NCBI RefSeq assembly: GCF_949987515.2 | Contig: NC_082698.1 | Coordinates: 28,920,070 to 28,984,069, forward strand | DNA length: 64,000 nucleotides | Reading direction: 5' to 3' | DNA from: Delphinus delphis | Lineage: Eukaryota > Chordata > Mammalia > Artiodactyla > Delphinidae | Shown: positions 1 through 14,270 of the stretch, piece after piece | How positions within the stretch are numbered: the first letter of the stretch is position 1 | Layout: each line of letters begins with the position of its first letter | Notes under the pieces: generated by a model | Databases searched by the model: none | What the model saw: only the letters and a program-made list of their open reading frames with translations | What the model was told of the DNA's origin: nothing | Program-made: the position numbers and the translations under genes

Positions 1-184
1 GAGTCCACCTGCCGATGCAGGGGACATGGGTTCGTGCCCCGGTCTAGGAAGATCCCACATGCTGTGGAGTGGCTAGGCCCGTGAGCCATGGCTGCTGAGC
101 CTGCGCGTCCGGAGCCTGTGCTCCGCAACGGGAGAGGCCACAACAGTGAGAGGCCCGCGTACCGCAAAAAAAAAAAAAAAAAAA
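1..184 (+). mobile_element. CHR-type tRNA-derived SINE, 5' end cut by window edge
   Basis: The window opens inside a SINE, at the 'gtccacctgccgatgcag' part of the tRNA-like head. It continues through a box-B-like GGTTCGTGCCCC and the diagnostic 'gagaggcccgcgtaccgc' end, then an A-tail of about 18. The same sequence recurs at 18671, 35648 and 55943. The family is known from cetaceans and hippos and is mobilised in trans by L1. The nearly consensus body suggests a fairly young copy. Confidence 0.9.
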
Positions 185-939
185 GGGCTGTGAGAGGAGT
201 TATATTTATGGGAGAAAGTTTTAGGGTTTACAGGAAATTGTAAAGCTCTTAATGGAGGGATTGGATAACTGGGAGTTCTTTACTTCCACGTCCTTTCCTT
301 CTCCTCTGAGAAGGAGGAATTGGACTACCTGATCCTGCTACCTTGACCTTTGAGGTAATGGTTCAGAGGGTACTGACTCTGCTCTCCTAGCCAAGAAGCA
401 TTGTCCTGTGCCATAGCTGGTTGTTCTGGTTTGCCAAGTTATGTTCATGGCCTCTGTGTTCCCTGGCCCTTTAAGCTGAGCTGAGTCACCATTTTCAGCC
501 AGTATTTGAGACAGAAGCTTGTAGTTCTTCTAGAAAATCACTTAGATTGCCTCCCTTCACCTATCCCCAGGTATATCTCTTTTTCCTTTGGGGCAGGTTA
601 TCCTGGTCCCCCAAGAAACTATGTAGACACTGCTGTCTTCTACTTTCACTAGTGTGGTCTTGGGTGTTCTTCATAACAACTTAGGAGACCTTCATGATGA
701 TGTCGCCTCTAGGTACCCTGCCCTCAACCATGCCTCCCAACACGCAAACATACACCCTCCTTGCCCTTCCCCCAGGTATGCCTTAGCAAAGAGCAAAGCA
801 TTTTATAGTTGTAGTAGGAGGTAAAAACCTTGGAAAGCCCTGCTCTAGAGAAGCTGCTGTGAGACTGCCTCGGAAATAGAATGTCAGATCATCTTTCAGT
901 CCAGGGGAAGAACTGTGAAATGCACTGGGGTATGGCCCG
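185..939. other. Unassigned sequence
   Basis: No open frame with protein-like content, no recognisable repeat and no RNA gene seen. Probably diverged old repeat plus unique non-coding DNA. Confidence 0.5.
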
Positions 940-1046
940 AAAGAGAACTGGGCTGGGAGCCAGGAGACCCGTTATTCTATAAAAGACTTACTGTGGGACC
1001 TTAGGAAGTCACTCTACCTTTCAATGTCTATTTACTCATCCTCAGT
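940..1046 (+). mobile_element. MIR SINE fragment
   Basis: The text 'actgtgggaccttaggaagtc' (in part) and 'tttactcatc' match the central MIR core (gtgaccttgggcaagtcact ... cctcatctg). MIRs are ancient tRNA-derived mammalian SINEs. Boundaries are approximate. Confidence 0.5.
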
Positions 1047-2561
1047 TAATAACTATACATTAACTGAATTAACTTATTTAATAAGTATGAATATTTAACT
1101 TATGAATTATACATTCATTTGAATAATTACTTAGTTAATGTTTTATTATTTAATTAAGTGCCTGCAAGAGATCAGGGACCATGTCTGGTTCTACTCATTA
1201 TTGTAACAGCACAATTCCTGACTTAGAATAAGTGGTCAAAAAATAATTATGACTGAAGAAATGAATCTGTGGTAGAATAGGCTCTGGAAGAGGATCCCTA
1301 AAGTTCCTTTTGTTCCATAAATAAAGGGAAAATTATATTTCCTCATGCCCTCCTTAGTGTAAAACTGAATAGTGTAGAATATAAATGCCAATGTATTTGA
1401 GGGGGGAACCATCTCAGTTCCTGAAGCATCAAGATAACTGGGGCATTTGAAAGAACTTTTGAGGAAAATCTGGCTATTTTAACTTGACAAGAGTGAACAT
1501 GGCAGGGCTAGAAAGTATATGCATGCATGCACTTATCTTAAAGACCAAGGTAGGATCATGAAAAGTAAGACCATGACTTTGGACTATCTGGTATCAATCA
1601 GAAATAAGAGAAAGTCCAATTCCCCATGTGTTGAAATAAATGTGGGAGCTTCTATAAGAGTAATTGGGAAACTGAAGAATTCTGTAGAAGAAATCGACCC
1701 CTATATGTGAGATGCCTCTGATGCAGAGGACATCTTGAAGTAATATACAACACTGATGACACTACTTCAACACTTAGTAGATCTGACCCTTCCTTTCATC
1801 TGTCATTTTGCTGAATCACATGGCCTAGCAAGCAGCTAACACACTGCAGCCAAACTTAACAATTGCAGGCTGGAAACATATGCTCTCTCAGATTGATTAG
1901 TGATATTACCAGTGTTTAAACCCATTTCCTGTCACCTTGGAGGATGGAGATTGCTTGACAGGAAGTCATTCTGCTGTCATCTAGCAGGGCTGCCAGTGCA
2001 ATTGTTTAAATTTGTCGGTGAGTAGAGAGGCAGCCGGCTTTACTCTGGTCTAAAGCTTTTGCACATGTTGAGTAACATAGCATTTAGCATATCATGGAAG
2101 CACCTAGTTTTGATACTAATGGAATGTGCATTTCCTCCAGATTTCTAAGTTTTCAAAGGTTTTGGAAAATGCTGACATGGAAACTGTTTTAGTTTAAAAT
2201 GAGCCTTATTTTGTTCTTAAAGAGTCATTTTGCATTAGCTGTGTATTGAAGTCGATTTTGAAAAATCACCTCTTTGGGGAATGGGCAAAAAAGAAGTCCC
2301 AAGAGGCAGCACATTTCCTCTAATAAATTCAAGCAGCTTTTTCTTTATATTGAAGGTATTATTTGTCATACATTTTCCTTGTCATACTGAGCATTCCCAG
2401 ACCATCATTTAAAACAGATTGGTAATTTGGCCCTTAATTTTGGCACCTGTACGTCTTTTAAAGCTCTGGTCTGTGTTCGGAGACTTAACTACTCTGTAAG
2501 TTAATACCTTTTAGGGCCTGAACACCACCATTAACAGCAAATTGGCCTCCAGGATTCTGGA
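1047..2561. other. Unassigned, AT-rich at 1050-1160
   Basis: A TTAA/ATTA-rich patch at about 1050-1160 is followed by non-coding sequence without a recognised repeat. A 63-codon frame at 1519-1710 has no family resemblance and is treated as chance. Confidence 0.5.
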
Positions 2562-2570
2562 TAGAATCAT

Positions 2571-3503
2571 TTTTTTTTAACATCTTTATTGGAGTATAAT
2601 TGCTTTACAATGGTGTGTTAGTTTCTGCTTTATAACAAAGTGAATCAGCTACACATCTACCTATATCCCCATATCTCCTCCCTCTTGCATCTCCCTCCCA
2701 CCACCCTATCCCACCCCTCTAGGTGGTCACAAAGCACTGAGCTGATCTCCCTGTGCTATGTGGCTGCTTCCCACTAGCCATCTGTTCTACATTTGGTAGT
2801 GTATGTATGTCCATGCCACTCTCTCACTTCGTCCTAGCTTACCCTTCCCCCGCCCTGTGTCCTCAAGTCCATTCTCTACGTCTGTGTCTTTATTCCTGTC
2901 GTGCTCCTAGGTTCTTCAGAACAATTTTTTTTTATATTCCATATATATGTGTTAGCATATGGTATTTGTTTTTCTCCTTCTGACTTACTTCACTCTGTAT
3001 GACAGACTCTAGGTCCATCCACCTCACTACAAATAACTCAATTTTGTTTCTTTTTATAGCTGAGTAATATTCCATTGTATACATGTGCCACATCTTCTTT
3101 ATTTCATTCATCTGTTGAAGGACACTTAGGTTGCTTCCATATCCTGGCTATTGTAAATAGAGCTGCAGTGAACATTGTGGTACATGACTCTTTTTGAATT
3201 ATGGTTTTCTCAGGGTATATGCCCAGTAGTGGTATTGGTGGGTCATATGGTAGTTCTATTTTTAGTTTTTTAAGGAACTTCTGTACCGTTCTCCATAGTG
3301 GCTGTATCAATTTACATTCCCACCAACAGTGCAAGAGGGTTCCCTTTTCTACACACCCTCTCTGGCATTTATTGTTTGTAGATTTTTTGATGTTGCCCAT
3401 TCTGAAAGGTGTGAGATGATATCATTGTAGTTTTGATTTGCATTTCTCTAATAATTAGTGATGCTGAGCAGCTTTTCATGTGCTTCTTGGCCATCTGTTT
3501 GAC
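2571..3503 (-). mobile_element. 5'-truncated L1 3' end, stacked on a larger L1
   Basis: Read on the minus strand this is the last part of L1 ORF2 (the frame at 3400-3104 contains the Cys-rich [18 protein letters not shown] region) followed by the 3' UTR. The 3' terminus lies at 2571, against a T run on the plus strand. It stops at 3503, where a second L1 3' end begins at once with the same 'aacatctttattgg' motif. The left flank 'tagaatcatttttt' resembles 'taggatcgtttttt' at 10857, so the whole 2571-10856 block may share one duplication. It is either a short L1 inserted into the tail of the larger one or a tandem 3' end made in one event. Confidence 0.85.
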
Positions 3504-3813
3504 TTTTTTTTTAACATCTTTATTGGGGTATAATTGCTTTACAATGGTGTGTTAGTTTCTGCTTTAAACAAAGTGAATCAGTTATACATATACATATGTT
3601 CCCATATCTCTTCCCTCTTGCGTCTCCCTCCCTCCCACCCTCCCTATCCCACCCCTCTAGGTGGTCACAAAGCACTGAGCTGATCTCCCTGTGCTATGCG
3701 GCTGCTTCCCGCTAGCTATCTACCTTACGTTTGGTAGTGTATATATGTCCATGCCTCTCTCTCGCTTTGTCACAGCTCACCCTTCCCCCTCCCCATATCC
3801 TCAAGTCCGTTCT

Positions 3814-7691
<3,878 letters not shown>

Positions 7692-7749
7692 TTTCTTAAT
7701 TGTTTTGAGTTTGTTATTGTAGGTCTTTTCCTTCTCTTGTGTTTCTTGC

Positions 7750-8644
7750 CTAGAGAAGATCCTTTAGCATTTGTTGTAAAGCTGGTTTGGTGGTTCTGAG
7801 CTCTCTCAGGTTTTGCTTGTCTGTAAAGGTTTTAATTTCTCCATCAAATCTGAATGAGATCCTTGCTGGGTAGAGTAATTTTGGTTGTAGGTGTTTCTCC
7901 TTCATCACTTTAAATATGTCCTGCCACTCCCTTCTGGCTTGCAGAGTTTCTGCTGTAAGATCAGCTGTTAACCTTATGGGGATTCCCTTTTGTGTTATTT
8001 CTTGTTTTTACCTTGCTGCTTTTAATATGTTTTCTTTGTATTTAATTTTTGACAGTTTGATTAATATGTGTCTTGGCGTGTTTCTCCTTGGATTTATCCT
8101 GTATGGGACTCTCTGTGCTTCCTGGACTTGATTGAGTATTTCCTTTCCCATATTAGGGAAGTTTTCAACTATAATCTCTTTAAATATTTTCTCAGTCCCT
8201 TTCTTTTTCTCTTCTTCTTCTGGAACCCCTATAATTTGAATGTTGGTGTGTTTAATGTTGTCCCAGAGGTCTCTGAGACTGTCCTCAGTTCTTTTCATTC
8301 TTTTTTCTTCATTCTGCTCTGCAGTAGTTATTTCCACTATTTTATCTTCCTGGTCACTTATCCGTTCTTCTGCCTTGGTTATTCTGCTATTGATCCCTTC
8401 TAGAGTATTTTTAATTTCATTTATTGTGTTGTTCATCATTTCTTGTTTCATCTTTAGTTCTTCTAGGTGCTTGTTAAATGTTTCTTGCATTTTCTCTATT
8501 CTATTTCCAAGATTTTGGATCATCTTTACTATCATTAATCTGAATTCTTTTTCAGGTAGACTGCCTATTTCCTCTTCATTTGTTTTTTTCTGGTGGGTTT
8601 TTATCTTGCTCCTTCATCTGCTGTGTGTTTTTCTGTCTTCTCAT
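7750..8644 (-). pseudogene. L1 ORF1 (RNA-binding protein), frameshifted
   Basis: The ATG at 8644-8642 begins MRRQKNTQQMKEQDKNPP, then the frame breaks after about 22 codons. From 8535 to 8008 an open frame holds a heptad-rich coiled coil (IQNLGNRIEKMQETFNKHLE...) and the RRM-like part (NIQIIGVPEEEE...). The C-terminal domain continues in another frame and ends with a TAG at 7752-7750. ORF1p normally trimerises by the coiled coil and coats L1 RNA. At least two frameshifts make this copy non-functional. Confidence 0.88.
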
Positions 8645-10856
8645 TTTGCTTATCTTACTGTGTTTGGGGTCTCCTCTTTGCAGGCTGCAGGTTCGTAGTT
8701 CCCGTTGTTTTTCGTGTCTGTCCCCAGTGGCTAAGTTGGTTCAGTAGGTTGTGTAGGCTTCCTGGTGGAGGGGACTTGTACCTGTGTTCTGGTGGATGAG
8801 GCTGGATCTTGTCTTTCTGGTGGGGAGGTCCACGTCTGGTGGTGTGTTTTGTGGTGTCTGTGGACTTATTATGATTTTAGGCAGCCTCTCTGCTAATAGG
8901 TGGGGTTGTGTTCCTGTCTTGCTAGTTGTTTGGCATAGGGTGTCCAGCACTGTAGCTTGCTGGTCGTTGAGTGAAGCTGGGTGTTGGTGTTGAGTTGGAG
9001 ATCTCTGGGAGAGCTTTTGCCATTTGATATTATGCAGAGCTGGGAGGTCTCTGATGGACCAATGTCCTGAACTGTGCTCTCCCACCTCAGAGGCACAGGC
9101 CTGACAGCCGGCCAGATCATCAAGACCCTGTCAGCCACACGGCTCAGAAGAAAAGTGAGAAAGAAAGAAAGAAAGGAAGAGAGGGAGGGAGGGAAGGAGG
9201 AAGGAAGGAAGGAAGGAAGGAAGGAAAAAAACCAAGTTATTAAAATAAAAAATTAAAAAATTATTAAAAATAAAAAGTAATAAAATAAAAAAGAGAAAAA
9301 TAAAAAAGGAAGAAAATAGAAACCAGACCAATAAACCAATCCACCAATGATAACAAGAGCTAAAAACTGTACTAACAACAAACAAACAAAAAAAAAGGAC
9401 AGACAGAACGCTAGGACAAATGGTAAAAGCAAAGCTATACAGACAAAATCACACAAAGAAGCATACACATACACACTCACAAAAAGAGAAAAAGGAAAAA
9501 AAAAATCTATACATTAAAAAAAAGAGGAAGAGAGCAACCAAATTAATAAACACATCTACCAATGATAATAAACTCTAAATACTAAACTAAGATAAACATA
9601 AAACCGGAAGTCAGTCAGTCGCATACAGCAAACCCCAAGTCTACAGTTGCTCCTAAAGTCCACCGCCTCAATTTTGGGATGATTCACTGTCTATTCAGGT
9701 ATTCCACAGATGCAGGGTATATTAAGTTGATTGTGGAGATTTAATCTGCTGCCCCTGATGCTGCTGGGAGAAATTTCCCTTTCTCTTCTTTGTTTTCACA
9801 GCTCCTGGGGTTCAGCTTTTGATTTGGTCCTGCCTGTGTGTGTAGGTCACCTTAGAGCATCTGTTCCCCACCCAGACAGGATGAGGTTAAATTAGCAGCT
9901 GCTTCGGGGGCTCTGGCTCACTCAGGTGGGGGGAGGGAGGGGTACGGAATGTGGGGCGAGCCTGTGGCAGCAGAGGCCAGCGTGACATTGCACCAGCCTG
10001 AGGAGCGCCGTGCGTTCTCCCGGGGAAGTTGTCTCTGGATCACCAGACCCTGGCAGTGGTGGGCTGCACAGGCTCCCAGAAGGTGAGGTGTGAGTAGTGA
10101 CCTGTGCTTGCAAACAGGCTTCTTGGTGGCTGCAGCAGCAGTCTTAGCATCTCATGCCTGTCTCTAGTGTCTGCGCTGATAGTCGTGGCTCGCGCCTGTC
10201 TCTGGAGCTCGTTGAGGCGGTGCTCTGAATCCCCTCTCCTCGGGCACCCCGAAATAATAGTCTCTTGCCTCTTGGACAGTTCCAGCCTTTTTCCCGGACT
10301 CCCTCTCAGCTAGCTGTGGTGCACTAGCCCCCTTCACGCTGTGTTCACGCAGCCAACCCCAGTCCTCTCCCTGGGGTCTGACCTCAGAAGCCTGAGCATC
10401 AGCTCCCAGCCCCCGCCCATCCTGGTGGGTGAGCAGACAAGCCCCTCAGGTTGGTGAGTGCTGGTCGGCACCTATCCTCTGTGCTGGAATCTCTCTGCTT
10501 TGCCCTCTGCACCCCTGTTGCTGCACTCTCCTCCGTGGTTCTGAAGCTTCACCCCTTCGCCACCCAGTCTCTGCTGGCGAAGGGGCTTCCTAGTGTGTGG
10601 AAACTTTTCCTCCTTCACAGCTCCCTCCCAGAGGTGCAGGTCCCATCCCTATTCTTTTGTCTCTGTTTTTTCTTTTTCTTTTTCCCTACCCAGGTACGTG
10701 GAGAGTTTCTTGCCTTTTGGGAAGTTTGAGGTCTTCTGCCAGTGTTCAGTAAGTGTTCTGTAGGAGTTGTTCCACATGCAGATGTATTTCTGATGTATTT
10801 GTGGGGAGGAAGGTGATCTCCACGTCTTACTCTTCCACCATCTTGAAGGTCTCCCC
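8645..10856 (-). promoter_or_regulatory. L1 5' UTR / internal promoter region
   Basis: About 2.2 kb lies between ORF1 and the 5' terminus. Reading from the 5' end it is GC-rich (10856 to about 9650). An A-rich tract follows (about 9620-9230 on the plus strand), then a purine GGAA/GAAA tract, then conserved sequence shared with the L1 at 49060-49575. L1 5' UTRs carry an internal Pol II promoter. Whether this copy still drives transcription cannot be read from sequence. Confidence 0.7.
9158..9226 (+). repeat. (GAAA)n/(GGAA)n purine microsatellite
   Basis: Runs of gaaa are followed by gagg, ggga and ggaa units, then A-rich sequence. It lies inside the L1 5' UTR, so it probably grew from an A/G-rich stretch of the element. 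GGAA tracts can bind ETS-type factors, but nothing here shows that. Confidence 0.85.
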
Positions 10857-10870
10857 TAGGATCGTTTTTT

Positions 10871-11554
10871 ATATTTGTTTATTTAATCTTTATTAGCCAA
10901 AGGTTGTCCAGAAGCTGTAAGGGAGTGAATTACCCATGAAGCTTGGAGGTGTGTTTAAATCTTTCCTTATAACTTAAGGTTGAGGAGAGGGTTTGAGCAT
11001 TGTAAGTACTTTGGGCTGCTTATGATTCTAACATTTGTTTCTAGGCAGCCTTTAAAACCCAGCCACAAGTTGTTCCCATTCTCTGGCCTGTAGGCCGAAT
11101 AAGTCCTAGATTTCCGTAGCTGGAGGATACCACCAAGATCATCTGGTAAAAACCATTTATTTTACAGGTAGGGAAACTGAAGTCCAAAGAGGGGAAGTTA
11201 TTAAGCTGCTGGAGTCTTAAGTTATTTCTCTTAGGATGTATTTGCTTTTCAGTGGAAGTCACTTAATACAAATTATTTAAGAACCAAGGGAAAGGATTTT
11301 TATTAATGGAGTTTCATAAACTGTCAGATGGTGGGGAGCTATTCCTGGACAGGGAAGCTCTTCAAGTAGGTGCCTATTTCTTCTACTGTTCCTCCTTATT
11401 GGTACTAACTCCTCCACTGCTAGGGAGTAAGACTCTTTAAAATTAAAGAAGCTTCATTCCACATAATACCTGGGTATGCATATTTCAGGAAAACACTTAA
11501 GCACAGTGCCTGGCATGAAGTAGGTGCTAAAAATGTGTACTTAAAGCATATATC
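10871..11554. other. Unassigned non-coding sequence
   Basis: No gene or clear repeat. The end (about 11490-11545, 'cacagtgcctggcatgaagtaggtgc') resembles the tail of a MIR or L2. Confidence 0.45.
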
Positions 11555-11564
11555 AAAATGGTTT

Positions 11565-11910
11565 CGGGCTTACCTGGTGGCACAGTGGTTAAGAATCTGC
11601 CTGCCAATGCATGGGACACTGGTTGGAGCCCTGGGCCGGGAAGATCCCATATGCCGCGGAGCAGCTAAGCCTGTGCGCCACAACTACTGAGACAGTGCTC
11701 TAGCCTGCGAGCCACAACTGAAGCCGTCGTGCCACAACTACTGAAGCTTGCACGCCTAGAGCCCGTGCTCCGCAACAAGAGAAGCCACTGCAATGAGAAG
11801 CCTGTACACCACAACGAAGAGTAGCCCCTGCTCGCCGCAACTAGAGAAAGCCCGCGTGCAGCAACGAAGACCTGACGCAGCCGAAAAACAAATAAATAAA
11901 TTTATTTTTA
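11565..11910 (+). mobile_element. Long CHR-type SINE with target-site duplication
   Basis: The tRNA-like head 'gggcttacctggtggcacag' leads into repeated 'ccacaactactga' units, the 'gcaacgaagagtagcccc' block and a (AAAT)n-type tail. The 10-bp duplication aaaatggttt is exact at 11555-11564 and 11911-11920. This longer subfamily ends in AAATAAATAAAT rather than pure A and is older than the short CGTACCGC type. Confidence 0.92.
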
Positions 11911-11920
11911 AAAATGGTTT

Positions 11921-12890
11921 TAAATATTTTAATGTAATGAAAAGTAACATTCTATTGAAGAAAGAACATTTTAATTGAGTCCAGATTCCCAACCCTAATA
12001 ATAGTGTATCCAAGCATGACTGATGATTGCTGAGTTGTCAGTATTCTGAAATTGTGTAATTAACATTCATCCTCATGAGGGTTTTGTGTCTATTCTGAAG
12101 TATCTGACTAATCTTTTGCTGATTCTTGGTAGGGGTTAAGATGAGAAAGGAATCCTAGATTCTTAGCATTAGATGACTTCTTAGAGGTCATCTAGGCCAA
12201 ACGGTTATCGAAAGCTTGCTTGATTTCTCTTTGCAGTAAACCTGCCAAATTGTTAACCAGGTTTTGCTTAAGGCACTTCCAAGATAGGGTGGCTCCTCAT
12301 TTCATGAGGTGATCCAGTCATCTTTGAACAGATTTATGAGAAAGTTATGCCTTTAAAACTTAGTTCTTACCTTTAGCAATATTATTAATCCCTTAAAATT
12401 TCTACCCATTGATGGTAGTTCTGATCTCTGCAATCAGGATAAGAGATTCCTCTTCCACAAGACTGCAATTCACGAGTCTGTTTTTTTCCAAGCTTGGAGG
12501 ATGTATTGTTAACATTATTCCTGCTTCTAAGGGAAGATGAAGATTCCTAGTTAGGCTGATTTGACAGTAATTTTTCTTCCCAAGTATGTTTTATTTACCT
12601 TTTATAATATTTTGTGCTTAAAGATTTTCAAAGTAGTAGCTAATAAACACATTTAGTTTCCTTCCTAGTCTTTTGACTTTTCAAAATCTTATTCCCCCAA
12701 ATTCAAACCCCACTTTTCAAAATCTTATTCCCCCAAATTCAAGCCCCACCCCACATTTTGGATTATTTCTTTATGGGAGAACAACTTTGGTCACAACAGA
12801 GAAAATTCTAAAGGTCTAAAATTAATAACTGGTCTTTGGATAATTCCACTTTTCAGTCCAAAATAAGTGAATAAATAGACAAGGATAGAG
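11921..12890. other. Unassigned sequence with a local duplication
   Basis: No gene or named repeat recognised apart from the 36-bp tandem duplication at 12676-12747. Confidence 0.45.
12676..12747 (+). repeat. 36-bp tandem duplication, two units
   Basis: Units at 12676-12711 and 12712-12747 both begin acttttcaaaatcttattcc and differ only near the end (caaacccc versus caagcccc). The near identity shows a recent local duplication. Confidence 0.95.
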
Positions 12891-12894
12891 TGTA

Positions 12895-13182
12895 TCACTT
12901 CTCTGCTTAAAAAGATTCAGTTAGTTGTGAATGTCTTCCATTTATGTCTAAATGTTACTGAACGTAGTGTTACTCACAGTATGATCCACAAATGGGCATC
13001 ATCAGCATTACCTAGGAGCTTATTGGAAATGAATTCCCAGGCCTCACCCAGACCTACTGGATCAGAATCTCTCGTCTCCCAAATCTGTACTCTGGTAACT
13101 TCAGGGGATTCTTATGCACACTAAAATTTGAGATGCATTGGTGTAAACTTCTTAGACTGACATTCAACATCTACTGAAATGC
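12895..13182 (+). mobile_element. L2 LINE fragment (left part), split by MER5A
   Basis: The sequence before 12965 ('cacttctctgcttaaaaagattcag') and after 13140 resembles the L2 3' region ('cactcctctgctcaaaaccctcc'). It resumes at 14271 beyond the SNX16 retrocopy. Confidence 0.5.
12965..13140 (+). mobile_element. MER5A hAT-Charlie DNA transposon fragment
   Basis: 'gcatcatcagcattacctag' and 'ccagacctactggatcagaa' match the MER5A consensus as I recall it. It is a non-autonomous element without coding capacity, inserted in the L2. Confidence 0.75.
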
Positions 13183-13198
13183 CCAAACAACCTTTCTT
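13183..13198. repeat. Target-site duplication, left copy
   Basis: CCAAACAACCTTTCTT is repeated exactly at 14255-14270. The pair brackets the SNX16/SINE retrocopy, including its poly-A (T run on the plus strand). Confidence 0.95.
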
Positions 13199-13210
13199 TT
13201 TTTTTTTTTA

Positions 13211-13600
13211 ACCTAAGAGGAGGCAGATTTTATTTTATTTATTTTTTTAAATAAATTTATTTATTTTATTTATCTATTTTTGGCTGTGTTGAGTCTTCGC
13301 TGCTGTGTGTGGGCTTTCCCTAGTTGTGGCGAGTGGGGGCTACTCTTCGTTGCGGTGTGTGGACTTATCATTGTGGTGCCTTCTCTTTTTGCAGAGCACG
13401 GGCTCTAGGTGCACGGGCTTCCGTAGTTGTGGCTCACAGGCTCAGTAGTTGTGGTACATGGGCTCTAGAGCGCAGGCTCAGTAGTTGTGGCGCACGGGTT
13501 TAGTTGTTCTGCGGCATGTGGGATCTTCCTGGACCAGGGCTCGAACCCGTGTCCCCAGCATTGGCAGGCGTTTTCCTAATCACTGAGCCACCAGGGAAGC
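13211..13600 (-). mobile_element. CHR-type SINE forming the 3' part of the retrocopy
   Basis: On the minus strand it starts GCTTCCCTGGTGGCTCAGTG directly after SNX16 codon 125, lacking only the first GG or so of the consensus. It carries the long-subfamily body and an AAATAAATAAAT tail. It has no target-site duplication of its own. About 18 nt of non-SINE sequence (CTGCCTCCTCTTAGGTT) separates its tail from the poly-A, as expected if the RNA read through from the SINE into source-locus sequence. Confidence 0.88.
13229..13234 (-). terminator. SINE-supplied AATAAA polyadenylation signal
   Basis: AATAAA on the minus strand (tttatt on plus), with several overlapping copies upstream in the SINE tail. 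The inferred cleavage point at about 13210 lies some 18 nt downstream, within the normal 10-30 nt. This was a signal in the source RNA. Confidence 0.7.
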
Positions 13601-14254
13601 AGTAAATTTAGCTCTTTCTTCCATCACCTCATAACCCAGGATAATAGGTGTAGAAGGTCTATCTTCCAAATTCACTGTTTCAGGATTTTGTTCTTCACTT
13701 TCTCTTGGTCTAGCAGAACACTCAATGGAAGAATCTGCACCTGTAAATTTAGTCCTAATGAGGGGACTGCTACAGACAGATGAAGTGCTTTCCATTTGAT
13801 CAGGTACACTAATCTGTTTAAAATTACCCATATTTGAGTCTTCTAACTGGCCTTTGGAAGAGTTTGAGCTTGTTGCGATACTCCCAAAAGAAGAACTTCT
13901 TTGGTTTCTGTTGGTTGCAAAACTGGAAGCAGAGTTCCCTATTGGCATAGGAACTGGGACATAAGGAGTTGCCATCTTCTTTTGGCTTTTGCAACAAACC
14001 TGCACACTTCTGAGTTCAAACAATTAGAGAACAAGTAATATGCAATCCATTATTTTCTTCTTAGGAATTCACTACCTTAGTCCGCTCCGCGATCCAGCTC
14101 AGGCGCGCTTCCCTGGGACGGTTAAATCCGACCCTCCTTAACCGCAGCTTTCCGTCTCCACCCACCACGCCGAGAGGCCTCACGTGACCCCCCTTCCCGA
14201 AAACAGCTGCTCCCTGCCTCTGCCCGCCTCTGCCCGGGCCGCAGGGCCCAGGAT

Positions 14255-14270
14255 CCAAACAACCTTTCTT
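14255..14270. repeat. Target-site duplication, right copy
   Basis: Exact match to 13183-13198. It abuts the GC-rich 5' end of the SNX16 copy. Confidence 0.95.

Larger units (their letters stand above)
13199..14254 (-). pseudogene. SNX16: Chimeric processed retrocopy: SNX16 5' part fused to a SINE
   Basis: Minus-strand order is: a GC-rich 5' UTR from 14254, ATG at 13975-13973, 125 SNX16-like codons down to 13601, a SINE (13600 to about 13230), about 18 nt of other sequence, and a poly-A (T run ending at 13199). The protein starts [19 protein letters not shown] and reaches [14 protein letters not shown], which I recognise as the N-terminal region of sorting nexin 16 just before and into the start of its PX domain. 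SNX16 binds phosphoinositide through PX and acts in endosomal trafficking. PX and the coiled coil are absent. The frame is open with no stop, then takes six SINE-encoded residues (ASLVAQ) and a TGA. The exact 16-bp duplication outside both ends indicates one L1-mediated insertion of an already chimeric RNA. No promoter is evident, so expression is unproven. Confidence 0.88.

Noticed and set aside
13976..14023. N-terminal extension of the SNX16 frame to 14023
   Set aside because: The upstream codon is TTG, not ATG, and SNX16 begins at MATPYVP, so ATG 13975 was used.
13601..14254. Genuine SNX16 first coding exon
   Set aside because: The 5' UTR and CDS are followed directly by a SINE with no GT donor, and the unit is bracketed by an exact target-site duplication with a poly-A: a retrocopy.
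14061..14258. 65-codon GC-rich frame (minus)
   Set aside because: It lies in the 5' UTR of the SNX16 retrocopy; GC-rich untranslated sequence commonly gives chance frames.
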